Assembly: GCA_913775095.1 (NCBI GenBank)
Contig: CAJYIW010000023.1
Span: 124,001-188,000 of the forward strand
Length of the DNA: 64,000 nucleotides
Source: an uncultured Siphonobacter sp.
Lineage (GTDB): Bacteria > Bacteroidota > Bacteroidia > Cytophagales > Spirosomataceae
Direction: 5' to 3'
Shown here: one piece after another, positions 54,601 through 63,646 of the stretch
Layout: each line of letters opens with the position of its first letter
How positions within the stretch are numbered: the first letter of the stretch is position 1
Notes under the pieces: model-generated
What the model saw: only the letters and a program-made list of their open reading frames with translations
What the model was told of the DNA's origin: nothing
Database searches by the model: none
Translations under genes and position numbers: made by a program

Positions 54601-54676
54601 TTATTTAACCAAACCCATTGACCGGACCTTACTGAAAGAAGCTCTGGAAATGTGGATTCCCGCTAAAACGACTTAG
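51602..54676 (+). CDS. Soluble PAS hybrid histidine kinase with two receiver domains
   Basis: A 1024-aa protein with no signal or membrane helix. Three to four PAS/PAC units fill about 20-495 ([18 protein letters not shown]-type PAC ends such as [15 protein letters not shown]). HisKA carries the phospho-acceptor His526 ([12 protein letters not shown]), and the ATPase has [13 protein letters not shown] and [14 protein letters not shown]. Receiver 1 (about 765-885) keeps Asp812, but its acidic pair is replaced by Ser-Ala ([11 protein letters not shown]). Receiver 2 (about 904-1020) is intact, with EDN, Asp953 and KPI. Its cytoplasmic signal is unknown. It converges on the HTCS gene, sharing TTAG at the stops. 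Confidence 0.94.
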   Translation: MHHLRNDLLTLLRKEDHFITFFQDSGIWILDIANVKNHWISNEFWTRMGYQSQALPEFFQSWQQLIHPDDLSVFTTWLQACLSHPDQSFEPIIRYLHQNGSIRWFRCRGMAVRDESGQAQLLVISHQDITQEKEAEERYWRQSRLYEAMLDSEVVYLVSTDLNGCYTFVSENYAQFLGLKPSALIGQPATRWIGKNDWALYQKTIRSCLARPRVPHTVSFHTCSGQGEVTEWTLTALENEQGQVTEIFSLGRRITESLTLKRNLSILLEHTRDLVWVTSLQGNLSYVSPSWQRYGEEQPMVGEPIQSYLHPADERATLDLLACVPGSGGGRIRHRLRHPEGHYQWLETQVSFNAFTQEVVWISHDMTELKPVERELEKSKELLEETSRMVKVGVWEVMLETGITYWSDVSKEIHEVPLDYQPEMSRSMDFFVDEKAKERLNQALSQAIGQGTPWDLEVQIQTAQRQLRWVNMKGQVEWSQGKAIRLLGTYQDIEDQKRAQSQAEQAQQIAEQASRAKSEFLASMSHEIRTPLNGVIGLTELLLQTSLDENQQLYQKTVYESAQTLLALTNDILELSKIEAGKLSLAPEPASLEDLCEQSLAVITPLAQDKGLEVLLDLDHRIPSLVYFDALRLRQILINLLGNAAKFTQEGEIELKVTVLRQTASEISLQFSVRDSGIGIEMENQRKIFEAFMQEDLSTTKKFGGTGLGLTISSRLLSLMNSQFSLKSEAGKGSCFAFDLSLPLLTQPSQPEPDYPYLEAIQSVLIVSANEGNERILARTLAGRGINSSKAGNGLEALTFLQKQRFDVILMDYDMPYLNGTETLAKMKNYHSESLPAVVFMGTSVQALTLEQGPPLLIKPIKRATLLTTLSNLFKPVAEVAAIEPVRVEVAEQVSIIEGTGSVLIAEDNAVNRLLARKLIGSLRPDLIIYEAHNGKECVEAFERLQPDLILMDIQMPEMDGCEATQRIRSVEERHTPILALTASVLPEERDKCLETGMDDYLTKPIDRTLLKEALEMWIPAKTT

Positions 54677-57600
54677 CGGGATTTAGTATCCAGCATATAT
54701 TGACTGGGCGTGATGCCAAACTGCTTTTGAAAATCGCGGGAAAAATTCGTTGGTAAACTGTATCCTACCAGAGCGGCGGCCTCGTTGACTTTGAAGTGCC
54801 CCGTAGCCAGCAGTTCCGCTGCTTTTTTGAGTCGGGACAAATTAATGAGTTCGTTGGGACTTAAATCCGAAAGTCCCTTGATTTTCCGGTACAGCGTGGG
54901 CCGGCTCATGTTCATGAGCTGCGAGAGTTGATCCACGTTGAGTTCCGGATCAAGGATATGATCGTAAATGACCTGGTGTAACTGTTCCAGAAAATCCTTG
55001 TCTGCCGGGGTGTAGGCCATGCCCTTGAAAGGACTGAGCGGCGAGCGGGCAAAGTATTGCTTCACCCGATTCCGGTTCGCCAGCAGGCTTTCAATCTGAG
55101 CCTGCAAGTGAATAACAGAGAAGGGCTTTTCCAGGTAGGCATCGGCTCCTACCTCCAAACCCGTAACCTTGGATTGCAGCGAGGTTCGGGCGGTTAGTAA
55201 AATCACCGGAATGTGACTGTAGGCCAGGTCTGATTTAACCCGGCGGCAGAGTTCAATGCCGTCCATGCGGGGCATCATGATATCACTGACCACGAGCTGA
55301 ATGTTTTCCTGCTGGAGCAATTCCAGGGCCTGCTCCCCGTGGTAGGCTAAAAAAATGTTATAGGTGTGATGTAATTCCTGCTGAAGGTAAGTCCCAATTT
55401 CCCGCTGATCTTCCACCAGCAACAGACTCGGCTTTGAAGGATCGGCCTGAGCAGCGGGAGCGGGGGCGGCTTCTGCTTCTACGGGCTCTGAAAAGCTTTG
55501 CAGATTCACGGGTATTTCCTGGTGAATGGGCAGGGAAAGGCGAAATGAGTTGCGGTCGGATGACTCGTTTTCCAGCAAGAGGGTTCCCTGGTGCAGCTGA
55601 GCCAGGGCTCTGGAAAGAGCCAGGCCAATGCCGGTTCCGGGCTGCTGACTGGTTTCCCTGAGGCGGAAAAAAGGCTCGAATATCTTCTCCTGAAGCGAAG
55701 CCGGAATCACAGGCCCGTCATTTATAACCTGGATTTGAAAAACGTCGTCTTCACTGGAAAAAGGCAGCAATTTAACCATCACCATCGAATCGGCGTATTT
55801 CAGGGCATTGCTCAAAAGGTTGGTCATGATTTTGCGAAAGGCCTCTTCATCCACAAAAGCGTGCAGCGTCAGTCGGGGGAGTTCCAGTTTAAAACTCAGG
55901 TTTCGTTCTTCGGCGACGGGTTTAAACCAAACGCCCAGCTCATTTAGCAGAACATGGATGTCGGTATTGGAAAAATGAAGCTGAAGGTGCTGGGCTTCGG
56001 CTTTGCGGAAATCCAGTAACTGATTGGTTAAGTCGATGAGGCGATTGGTATGCTTATTCATAATCTGGAGGCTTTCACGGATCAGGGAGTCCTGATGAAA
56101 CTGTCCCAACAATTTATCCAGGGGAAGTTTAATGAGCGTTAGGGGAGTACGGATTTCGTGGGCCACATTCGTGAAAAACTCAATTTTTCCCGAATAAACG
56201 GCCTTCTGGGTTTCCATTTCAAGCGACTTTAACTCCCGTTTATTTTTTTCGGTCAGGGCCAGGTGGTAATAACGAAAAATGATGTACCCAATGGCTGCTG
56301 TCAGGCTGGTGTAAAGAAGGTAAGCCCAGGGCGTGGCATAATAAGGAGGTTTGATAACGAAAGTAAGCAATCGTTGGCTGGGATTCCAGACCCCGTCATT
56401 GTTAGAGCCCTGTAATTGAAACACATACGAGCCCGGCGGCAGGTTACTGTAATAAATCCGGCGGTTATTACTCAGATTCACCCAGGTAGGGTCCACGCCT
56501 TCGAGCTTATACCGATACTGATTGATTTCAGGATTCGTGTAACTCAGAGCGGCCACGTCCAGACTGATGTTGGACTGGCGGTGGGAAAGCTCCAGCCGGG
56601 AAGTGGCGACAATCGATTGTGGAAGAACCGAATCCCCGGCGTTAATGGACAGCTCCTGGTTATTAATCTGAATGCCCGTAATGTAAACGGGGGGGACAAA
56701 GCGATTGGTCCGGGTGAAGGAGGCGGGGTCAAAGCAGACCAGTCCCTTGACGGTTCCGAAGTAAAGTCGGCCGGATGAATCCTTAAAGGAAGAGTTATAA
56801 TTGAACTGGTCGGTCGGCAGGCCATGAGCCGTGAAGTAATGCTGCCACTGATTCGTTCGCGGCATGAAACGGGCCAGCCCTCTTCCGGTAGAAATCCATA
56901 AATAACCAAAATGATCGGATTCTATTCGGAAGACCTGGTTATCCGGTAGTCCGTTTTCTTTGGAGTAATTAACAAATTGGCGATGGAGGGGATCATAGCG
57001 GGACAATCCGTTTTCACAGCAAAACCAGAACTGATGACGAAAATCTTCGTACACGTGATTGACGTAGTTTCCCTTTAACCCCTGGCGGGTGGTCAAGTGA
57101 CCCCTGCGACCCGTTTTTTCGTTGTAAAAATACACGCCATTGCCGTAGCTTCCCACCCAGAGCGTTCCGTCGACGGATTCGTGAATGGACTGAATCTGGA
57201 TCGTAAAAAAGGGAAAACTGACGAAATCATCCCTTTCGGGACGGTACGCAAACAGGCCATTCCAGGTGCCCACCAGGATCTGCCCATTGCGGCGTTTATA
57301 AAGCGTAACAATGAAATCACTGCTGAAGGACCCCGCCCGGGGTGATGAGCGATAGTGCCGGATGATCTTTTGGGTGCGTAAATCCATCACGTCCAGGCCG
57401 TGTTCAAGGGTGCCGATCCACAAACGGGCCGAATCAGCCAAAAGCCCGTGGATGTTATGATAGCTGATTCCCCCAGGGCCCTTCCCGGGCTGAAAGGATT
57501 CGATCTGATGCGTATGGAGGTTAATTTTATTGAGGCCCGCGTCTTCCGTTCCTACCCACAACTGACCCCGGCTGTCTTTCTGAATGCTGTGAACGGCCTT

Positions 57601-58608
57601 CCCACTCAGACTGTTTTTCTCCCCCAGAGGCACCAGCCTGGAAAAATGATTGAGGTGCTCCGAATAGTAATTCACCCCGCCGAAGGAAGTGCCCATCCAG
57701 ATGCCTTTTTCCCGGTCCTGGTAGAGACACAGAAAGACGCGATCACTCAGGGAATAGGGATTTCCGTACTGGTTTTGAAACTGATGCAGTCGGTTGCCGG
57801 CACTCTGGTACAGGTAAAGGCCCGCCTCGGTGGCCAAGTAGTAGGTGCCATCCGCTTTGGGTAAAAACGAGTGAATGCGAATATCCAAGGAAGCCTCTCC
57901 ACCCAGGGGCCTGAGCTGCTGTTTTTGAAGGTGATAAATGAAGGCCCGGTTTCCGCGTTGAAGAATCAGGCTGGTGTCTCCCAGCGACTGAAGTTGATCA
58001 ATGCGGGAAAAATTCGGTAGTTCTACTTCGGCAAAGCGGTGCCTGGTTCGGTTATAGGTGTACAAATGGCCGTTTTCCGTGCTGGCATAAAACTGGCCCT
58101 GACCCGACAGGTGTATCGCCGTGGTTTGATCCTTTGGAAAAACATACAGAGTGAGCCTGCCTTCGGCGTAGCGATACAGGCAATGAGCAGCCACGATCCA
58201 GAGCCCGGCCTCTCCATCCGGCTGGAGATAACGGATTTCGCTGGGGGGAATCGCCCTAAACCGCTGAAAGCTTTCCTGTCGATGATCGTAGTGATACAGG
58301 CCCCTGGTCGTGCCTACCCAAAGCCCATCGGCCTGGTCCGGACAGAGGCTAAGGACGGTATTACTACCTAAGCTGCGGGGATTGGAATCCGACTGTTGAA
58401 AAACCTTGAAACTGTGCCCATCAAAACGATTCAGGCCGTTTCTGCTGCCAAACCACATGAACCCCAGCCGATCCTGCGTAATGCCGGTAATGGTATTGCT
58501 CGATAAACCGTTGGTAACCTGATAGGATTTGAAATCCGACACACGGGGTTCCGCCCGCAAGACGAGCGTACCGAGAACTAAAATGACTGCCAGAATAAAA
58601 CGCCTCAT
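54673..58608 (-). CDS. Hybrid two-component system regulator (HTCS): reg_prop propeller, Y_Y_Y, kinase, receiver, AraC HTH
   Basis: From ATG 58608 the protein is 1311 aa with a signal or leading helix (MRRFILAVILVLGTLVL). Two seven-blade propellers of reg_prop repeats (GLSSNTITGITQDRLGFMWF, DSRGQLWVGTEDAGL) and a Y_Y_Y domain form the periplasmic sensor, followed by a membrane helix near 770. Then come HisKA (NVAHEIRTPLT), ATPase (LLSNALKYAD, GTGIGLALSRAL), an intact receiver (LLVEDQREIG, VSDIMMPRMDG, EKPFS) and a C-terminal AraC DNA-binding domain (NVDQLSQLMNMSRPTLYRKI). HTCSs sense glycan fragments and activate adjacent SusCD loci. It diverges from such a pair here. Confidence 0.95.
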   Translation of the reverse strand: MRRFILAVILVLGTLVLRAEPRVSDFKSYQVTNGLSSNTITGITQDRLGFMWFGSRNGLNRFDGHSFKVFQQSDSNPRSLGSNTVLSLCPDQADGLWVGTTRGLYHYDHRQESFQRFRAIPPSEIRYLQPDGEAGLWIVAAHCLYRYAEGRLTLYVFPKDQTTAIHLSGQGQFYASTENGHLYTYNRTRHRFAEVELPNFSRIDQLQSLGDTSLILQRGNRAFIYHLQKQQLRPLGGEASLDIRIHSFLPKADGTYYLATEAGLYLYQSAGNRLHQFQNQYGNPYSLSDRVFLCLYQDREKGIWMGTSFGGVNYYSEHLNHFSRLVPLGEKNSLSGKAVHSIQKDSRGQLWVGTEDAGLNKINLHTHQIESFQPGKGPGGISYHNIHGLLADSARLWIGTLEHGLDVMDLRTQKIIRHYRSSPRAGSFSSDFIVTLYKRRNGQILVGTWNGLFAYRPERDDFVSFPFFTIQIQSIHESVDGTLWVGSYGNGVYFYNEKTGRRGHLTTRQGLKGNYVNHVYEDFRHQFWFCCENGLSRYDPLHRQFVNYSKENGLPDNQVFRIESDHFGYLWISTGRGLARFMPRTNQWQHYFTAHGLPTDQFNYNSSFKDSSGRLYFGTVKGLVCFDPASFTRTNRFVPPVYITGIQINNQELSINAGDSVLPQSIVATSRLELSHRQSNISLDVAALSYTNPEINQYRYKLEGVDPTWVNLSNNRRIYYSNLPPGSYVFQLQGSNNDGVWNPSQRLLTFVIKPPYYATPWAYLLYTSLTAAIGYIIFRYYHLALTEKNKRELKSLEMETQKAVYSGKIEFFTNVAHEIRTPLTLIKLPLDKLLGQFHQDSLIRESLQIMNKHTNRLIDLTNQLLDFRKAEAQHLQLHFSNTDIHVLLNELGVWFKPVAEERNLSFKLELPRLTLHAFVDEEAFRKIMTNLLSNALKYADSMVMVKLLPFSSEDDVFQIQVINDGPVIPASLQEKIFEPFFRLRETSQQPGTGIGLALSRALAQLHQGTLLLENESSDRNSFRLSLPIHQEIPVNLQSFSEPVEAEAAPAPAAQADPSKPSLLLVEDQREIGTYLQQELHHTYNIFLAYHGEQALELLQQENIQLVVSDIMMPRMDGIELCRRVKSDLAYSHIPVILLTARTSLQSKVTGLEVGADAYLEKPFSVIHLQAQIESLLANRNRVKQYFARSPLSPFKGMAYTPADKDFLEQLHQVIYDHILDPELNVDQLSQLMNMSRPTLYRKIKGLSDLSPNELINLSRLKKAAELLATGHFKVNEAAALVGYSLPTNFSRDFQKQFGITPSQYMLDTKSR

Positions 58609-58679
58609 ACTGCTTTCAAAGGGTACAAAACCCTTTAAATCTACAATCAAGTCTTGACATACTACCGCAAATGAGACGA

Positions 58680-58769
58680 TTTGAATCAAAAATGATACGC
58701 CTGGATTCTATCACCGGCCGTTTGTAAGGTTACTTTGCAGAATACTATTTATTGTATGAATGATTCAAA
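58680..58769. repeat. Separated inverted repeat between HTCS and SusC genes
   Basis: TTTGAATCA at 58680-58688 and TGATTCAAA at 58761-58769 are perfect reverse complements 72 nt apart. They lie in the 263-nt divergent promoter region and are candidate half-sites for the HTCS AraC domain. Confidence 0.4.
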
Positions 58770-58871
58770 ATAGCCGCTAGTTCTCCTTGTTTAGTTACGT
58801 AAACATGCTACGGATCAATCCCCTTCGGGAAAGCGATCGGTAGGCTTGACCTCTAAATCTAACACTTCTAC

Positions 58872-61847
58872 ATGCGTTTGTCTGTACCTTGCTTAAGCCG
58901 CCGACTAGGCGGCCTTTTGCTTCTTTTGCCCTGCCTGCTGATGAGCTACGCTCTGCGGGCGGGCACCGCTCCCCTTACGCTGACGGGGAAAGTAAGCAGC
59001 AGTGCCGGTCCCTTGCCCGGCGTCTCCATTCTGGAAAAAGGAACCTCCAACGGAACACTGACCGATGCGGCCGGGAATTACAAAATCACGGTGAAAGGAC
59101 CGGAATCGGTCCTGACTTTCAGCTACATTGGGTTTGTTAAGAAAGAGATACCCGTCGGCACTCAGTCCGTCATTGACGTAAGTCTGGAGGAAACTTCTTC
59201 TTCGCTGGAAGAGGTGGTGGTGGTGGGATATGGTACGCTGGATAAAAAGGAAGTGACCAGTGCCATTACCCACGTTTCAGGAAAAGACCTGCTTACCGTT
59301 GGCGTAACGAACCCGATTTCAGCCTTGCAGGGAAAAGTTGCGGGCCTTACCATTACCAATACCGGAGGTGCCGACCCCAACTCCATGCCCAGCATTCAGC
59401 TCCGGGGCGTTTCTTCCCGCGATGCGGGACTGGGACCGCTGGTGGTGGTGAACGGCGTGCCGGGTGGAGTGCTGGAGAACATTAACCAGAACGACATTGA
59501 ATCCATTGACGTGCTGAAAGGCGGAGCGGCTTCGGCTATTTACGGAACCCGGGGCAGCAACGGCGTCATTATCGTCACTACCAAAAAAGGATCGCAGGGA
59601 TCCCGGGTAGATTACAACGGTTACGGAGCCTTTGATTTTGCCACGCTGCCGCTTAAAAACCTGTCGGCTGAAGAGTTTCTGGCCCAAAACCGGGGGACGG
59701 ATTTTGGGGGACAGACCAACTGGCTTAAATCCATTACCCGTTCTTCGGCCTTTTCTCACAAGCACAGTCTTTCTTTCTCCGGTGGAGATGCCCGTAATAA
59801 CTACCGGGCCACGGCCGATTACCGGGATGCTCAGGGACTGGACTTACGCTCGGGCCGGGAAGAATACGGAGCTCGTCTGATGCTGAATCACACGTCGGCT
59901 AATAATCTTTATACGCTGACGCTGAACGTTGCTCCGCGTTACTTCAAGAGCAATAACGCCGACTACGATTCCTTCGATCAGGCCCTGACGCTCAATCCGA
60001 CTCTGCCAATTTATGATCCGAACAACCCAACCCGCTATAACCGCATTCAGTCGGGTTTTTCTTCGCCCTTTAATCCCGTTGAACGCCTGAAAACGGAAGA
60101 AAGCGGAACGGAAGGCAAGATTCTTGATTATAACGCCAGCGTACTAGTGAACATCCTGCCCACGTTAACCACTCAACTGACGTACGGTCAGTTTACCCGC
60201 GATTATTTTGATTTCTTCTTCCGCCCTTCGACGTCTACTTACGCGGCTCAGTATCAGGGTAGCATGAACTCCGCCAGTCGGGCCTATAACAAATACGATC
60301 AGCGGAGTCTGGAATGGGTGGGTAATTATTCCCTGCTCAAAGGTCCCCACGATGTGAAAGTACTGGCGGGCTATTCCTATCAGTATTTTCAGAGCTCGGG
60401 TCTTTCGGCCGATAACCGGCAGATGCCTTCGGATGCTTTGACCTATAACAACATCGGTACGGGTTTGTATCAGCAGGTCGCGGGCAGAAATGGCATGGGA
60501 ACGTATAAAAATGATTCCCGCCTGATTGCCTTCTTTGGCCGCATCAACTACGCCCTTTCCGACAAGTATCTCTTTTCGGCCAGCTTACGCCGGGAAGGTT
60601 CTTCCAAATTCGGCTACAACCACAAGTGGGGAAATTTCCCGGCGGCTTCGGTGGGCTGGCGAATCAGTGAGGAAGGATTTCTGAAACAGGCCGAATGGAT
60701 TGAGGATTTAAAACTGCGGGCCGATTACGGCGTAACGGGTAATCAGGATTTTGGTAACTACATGTCGCTGGATACCTACAGTGGCTATGGCTACTATCCG
60801 CTGAATGGAAACCAGTATCAGGTCTGGGGACCCAGCCAGAATACGAACTATGATTTACGCTGGGAAAGAGCCGAAAACTTAAACTTCGGGATTGACTTTT
60901 CGCTTTTCAAAGACGCCATTTCCGGTAGTATCAATTATTACACCCGTAAGAACAAAGATCTGCTGGGGAGTTACTCGGTGCCTTTGCCCCCCAACATTCA
61001 GGGCTCTACGTATGCGAATGTGGGCAGTATGCAGAACTCCGGGATTGAGCTGCAAATTAGTGCCCGGCTGGTTTCCCGCCCTTCCTTTAGTTACAGCATC
61101 TCTTTTGCCGGAGCTACCAACAGCAATAAGTTTGTTTCCTTTTCTAACAACATCTACCAGGGTCAAAAATACATTGACGTCGTAGGTCTGCCCAGTCCTG
61201 GTTCGCCGGGAACGGCCCAAAGGCTTCAGGAAGGCCAGCGAATTGGTACGTTTTACATGCTGCACGCCGCCGGTGTAGGGGAGGATGGACGATTGCTGGT
61301 GTATAATAAAAACAATGACATCATTCCGGCCAATCAGGCTAATAACGACGATAAACGCGTGGTAGGCAACGGCTTGCCCAAGGCTACGCTGAGTCTGAAC
61401 AACTCGTTTACCTATAAAAATTTCGATGCGTCCATTTTCTTTCGGGCCATTGTGGGGTATAAAATCTTTAATACCCAGGCCTTCTACACCGGAACGCCCA
61501 GTACGCAGTCCAACGCCAACGTGCTGACTTCGGCCTACGGGGATGGAAAATACGCCAAGCTGACCAATCAGGCTACCACCGTCATCCTTTCGGATTATTT
61601 CCTGGAGAACGGCTCTTTCCTGAAGCTCGACAACATTACGGTGGGTTATACCCCGAAAGTAAGCTTTAAAGCCCTTCGCTCGGTGCGTTTGTACGCTGCC
61701 GCCCGGAACCTGCTGACAGTAACGGCCTTTACGGGCGGTGATCCCGATCGCTACCCCGTCAATGGACTCTATCCCGGTATCAACGCGAACCGTTCCTATT
61801 ATCCCACCACGACCCAGATCCTGGCCGGCATCCAGTTGGGCCTGTAA
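58872..61847 (+). CDS. SusC/RagA-family TonB-linked outer-membrane transporter, no STN domain
   Basis: A 991-aa transporter. It has a signal (LLPCLLMSYALRAG), a carboxypeptidase-regulatory-like domain (LTLTGKVSSSAGPLPGVSI), the SusC box EEVVVVGYGTLDKKE, and a plug (PISALQGKVAGLTITN, GGAASAIYGTRGSNG). The barrel ends in LAGIQLGL. It lacks the STN domain of the SusC at 15695, as expected for an HTCS-controlled system. SusD follows after 12 nt. The substrate is unknown, and no glycoside hydrolase is adjacent. Confidence 0.95.
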   Translation: MRLSVPCLSRRLGGLLLLLPCLLMSYALRAGTAPLTLTGKVSSSAGPLPGVSILEKGTSNGTLTDAAGNYKITVKGPESVLTFSYIGFVKKEIPVGTQSVIDVSLEETSSSLEEVVVVGYGTLDKKEVTSAITHVSGKDLLTVGVTNPISALQGKVAGLTITNTGGADPNSMPSIQLRGVSSRDAGLGPLVVVNGVPGGVLENINQNDIESIDVLKGGAASAIYGTRGSNGVIIVTTKKGSQGSRVDYNGYGAFDFATLPLKNLSAEEFLAQNRGTDFGGQTNWLKSITRSSAFSHKHSLSFSGGDARNNYRATADYRDAQGLDLRSGREEYGARLMLNHTSANNLYTLTLNVAPRYFKSNNADYDSFDQALTLNPTLPIYDPNNPTRYNRIQSGFSSPFNPVERLKTEESGTEGKILDYNASVLVNILPTLTTQLTYGQFTRDYFDFFFRPSTSTYAAQYQGSMNSASRAYNKYDQRSLEWVGNYSLLKGPHDVKVLAGYSYQYFQSSGLSADNRQMPSDALTYNNIGTGLYQQVAGRNGMGTYKNDSRLIAFFGRINYALSDKYLFSASLRREGSSKFGYNHKWGNFPAASVGWRISEEGFLKQAEWIEDLKLRADYGVTGNQDFGNYMSLDTYSGYGYYPLNGNQYQVWGPSQNTNYDLRWERAENLNFGIDFSLFKDAISGSINYYTRKNKDLLGSYSVPLPPNIQGSTYANVGSMQNSGIELQISARLVSRPSFSYSISFAGATNSNKFVSFSNNIYQGQKYIDVVGLPSPGSPGTAQRLQEGQRIGTFYMLHAAGVGEDGRLLVYNKNNDIIPANQANNDDKRVVGNGLPKATLSLNNSFTYKNFDASIFFRAIVGYKIFNTQAFYTGTPSTQSNANVLTSAYGDGKYAKLTNQATTVILSDYFLENGSFLKLDNITVGYTPKVSFKALRSVRLYAAARNLLTVTAFTGGDPDRYPVNGLYPGINANRSYYPTTTQILAGIQLGL

Positions 61848-61859
61848 CTGCTACTTTCT

Positions 61860-63551
61860 ATGAAAAAAATAGTTTCCTGTTTACTCTTGGCCGGCATCCT
61901 GAGCAGTTGTACGGGCCTGGACGAAACCCTTTACGACCGGATTACCTCCGAAAACTTTCTGCAAACGAAGGAAGACGTCTATCGGACGTTTTTACGAACC
62001 TTTGAACACGGCTACTGGACCGTACAGGGCGATCAGTTCATCATGCAGGAGCTGCCCGCGGATCAGTTCATGACGCCTAACCGCGAAGGCGACTGGTATG
62101 ACGGAGGCCAGTACATCCGGGCTCATCAGCACACCTGGACTTCGCAGGATGGCTATACCAGCGGAGCCTGGAACAACTTATACACGGGCATTGCCCTGGC
62201 TACGAACTCGTTGCAGGATATTGAAGGCATCGACCCGGCTCAGTTTAACCTCACCGCTGCCGAGCAAAAGCAGTTCATTGCCGAGCTGAGAACCATGCGG
62301 GCCTGGTATTACCTGCGGGTGTACGACTTTTACCGCAACGTGGAAATCATTACGCGGGTGAAGGGCGAAACCCAGGGAACCACCCAGTCGACGCCGCTGG
62401 AAACCTTCCAGTTCATCGAAAAAGAATTAAAAGAAGCGTTGCCCGATCTTTCGGCCAAGGGTGATCCGGGAACGGATCAGTTTCAGGGTCGCTGGACCAA
62501 GGCGGGAGCTATGATGCTGCTGTCGCGTTTGTATCTCAACGCCAAAGTTTATATTAACGAAGACCGCTTTGCGGAGTGTGCCACCATTTGCCAGGACATT
62601 GCCGATGGCAAATACGGTTCGTACCGCATTGAAGACCGCTGGGATGCTCCCTTTGACTGGAATAACGATCAGTCGAGCGAAACTATTTTTGCCTTTCCGG
62701 GCACCTTCGGACGCTCGCACTGGCAGTACGAGGGAGGCATGTACTGGTGGATGATGCCCTACAACGCTCCTCAGGCGTATTTAGGGTTTACCGATTGGGG
62801 TACCAGCAATCCGCGCTTTTCGCTGCAACCCGGCCGTAATGTGGATAACGTTGAATACAACTTTACGCTGGGAAAACCCTTCGTCAAGTTTCAGAAATAC
62901 AGCGATGACGTGCGACTCAAAAAGTATCGCAATTTGGGCAATAACAGCCGGGAAGGCATGTTTCTCTATGGATACCTGACTTACAACAATAACCGGGATA
63001 CGCTTTCGAGCACGCGGGGGTATAAACTCTACATTCGTGACCAGGTGGGCTGGTTTAAAAACACGCCGCCTACGCAGGTGCCTTCGGATAAGGAATCCAA
63101 CATGAACCACGCCGATCAGAACTCAGGCGTGTATATGCTGAAGTATCCCTTTTACCGGACGGAAGATGAACATAAAATCGAAGCCGATTACGTAGAAATT
63201 CGACTGGCCGAAGTGTATTATACCCTGGCCGAGTGCGAATTCCGCAAGGGAAATAAGGCCAAAGCCGCCGAGTGGTTAAACCGCGTTCGCAAACGGTATT
63301 ATCCCGCTAACTCACCCAGCCTTTACCCCGCCAGCGGTAATACCCTGACCGAGCAGGAGCTGCTGGATGAGTGGGGAAGGGAGTTTTTGGGAGAAGGGCG
63401 CCGCAGAACCGATCTCATCCGGTTTGATCAGTTCAATACGGGAACCTGGTGGGATAAACAGCCCGACGCTGACAAGCACACGAGCATTTTCCCGATTGGT
63501 TTTAACGTACTTAATGTTTCGCCCCAGCTCAAACAGAATCCGGGGTATTAA
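61860..63551 (+). CDS. SusD/RagB-family surface nutrient-binding lipoprotein
   Basis: A 563-aa lipoprotein (LSSC, Cys17). SusD marks: GLDETLYDRITSENF at the start, AELRTMRAWYYLRVYDFYRNVEII, and the C-terminal WGREFLGEGRRRTDLIRFDQF ending LKQNPGY. It works with the SusC 12 nt upstream, and a terminator closes the pair. Trp- and Tyr-rich segments between residues 270 and 310 may reflect a sugar-stacking surface (inference). Confidence 0.95.
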   Translation: MKKIVSCLLLAGILSSCTGLDETLYDRITSENFLQTKEDVYRTFLRTFEHGYWTVQGDQFIMQELPADQFMTPNREGDWYDGGQYIRAHQHTWTSQDGYTSGAWNNLYTGIALATNSLQDIEGIDPAQFNLTAAEQKQFIAELRTMRAWYYLRVYDFYRNVEIITRVKGETQGTTQSTPLETFQFIEKELKEALPDLSAKGDPGTDQFQGRWTKAGAMMLLSRLYLNAKVYINEDRFAECATICQDIADGKYGSYRIEDRWDAPFDWNNDQSSETIFAFPGTFGRSHWQYEGGMYWWMMPYNAPQAYLGFTDWGTSNPRFSLQPGRNVDNVEYNFTLGKPFVKFQKYSDDVRLKKYRNLGNNSREGMFLYGYLTYNNNRDTLSSTRGYKLYIRDQVGWFKNTPPTQVPSDKESNMNHADQNSGVYMLKYPFYRTEDEHKIEADYVEIRLAEVYYTLAECEFRKGNKAKAAEWLNRVRKRYYPANSPSLYPASGNTLTEQELLDEWGREFLGEGRRRTDLIRFDQFNTGTWWDKQPDADKHTSIFPIGFNVLNVSPQLKQNPGY

Positions 63552-63575
63552 CGTAAGTAGCTCAGGACCGAAAGA

Positions 63576-63615
63576 AAGGAGTGTCACCCGCCAGGGGAGG
63601 ACACTCCTTTTTTAG
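63576..63615 (+). terminator. Terminator of the SusCD pair
   Basis: AAAGGAGTGT and ACACTCCTTT pair around an 18-nt GC-rich loop, followed by TTTTAGT. Confidence 0.88.
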
Positions 63616-63646
63616 TAATGAGCCCAAAGACTATCTGGTGTTAAGC

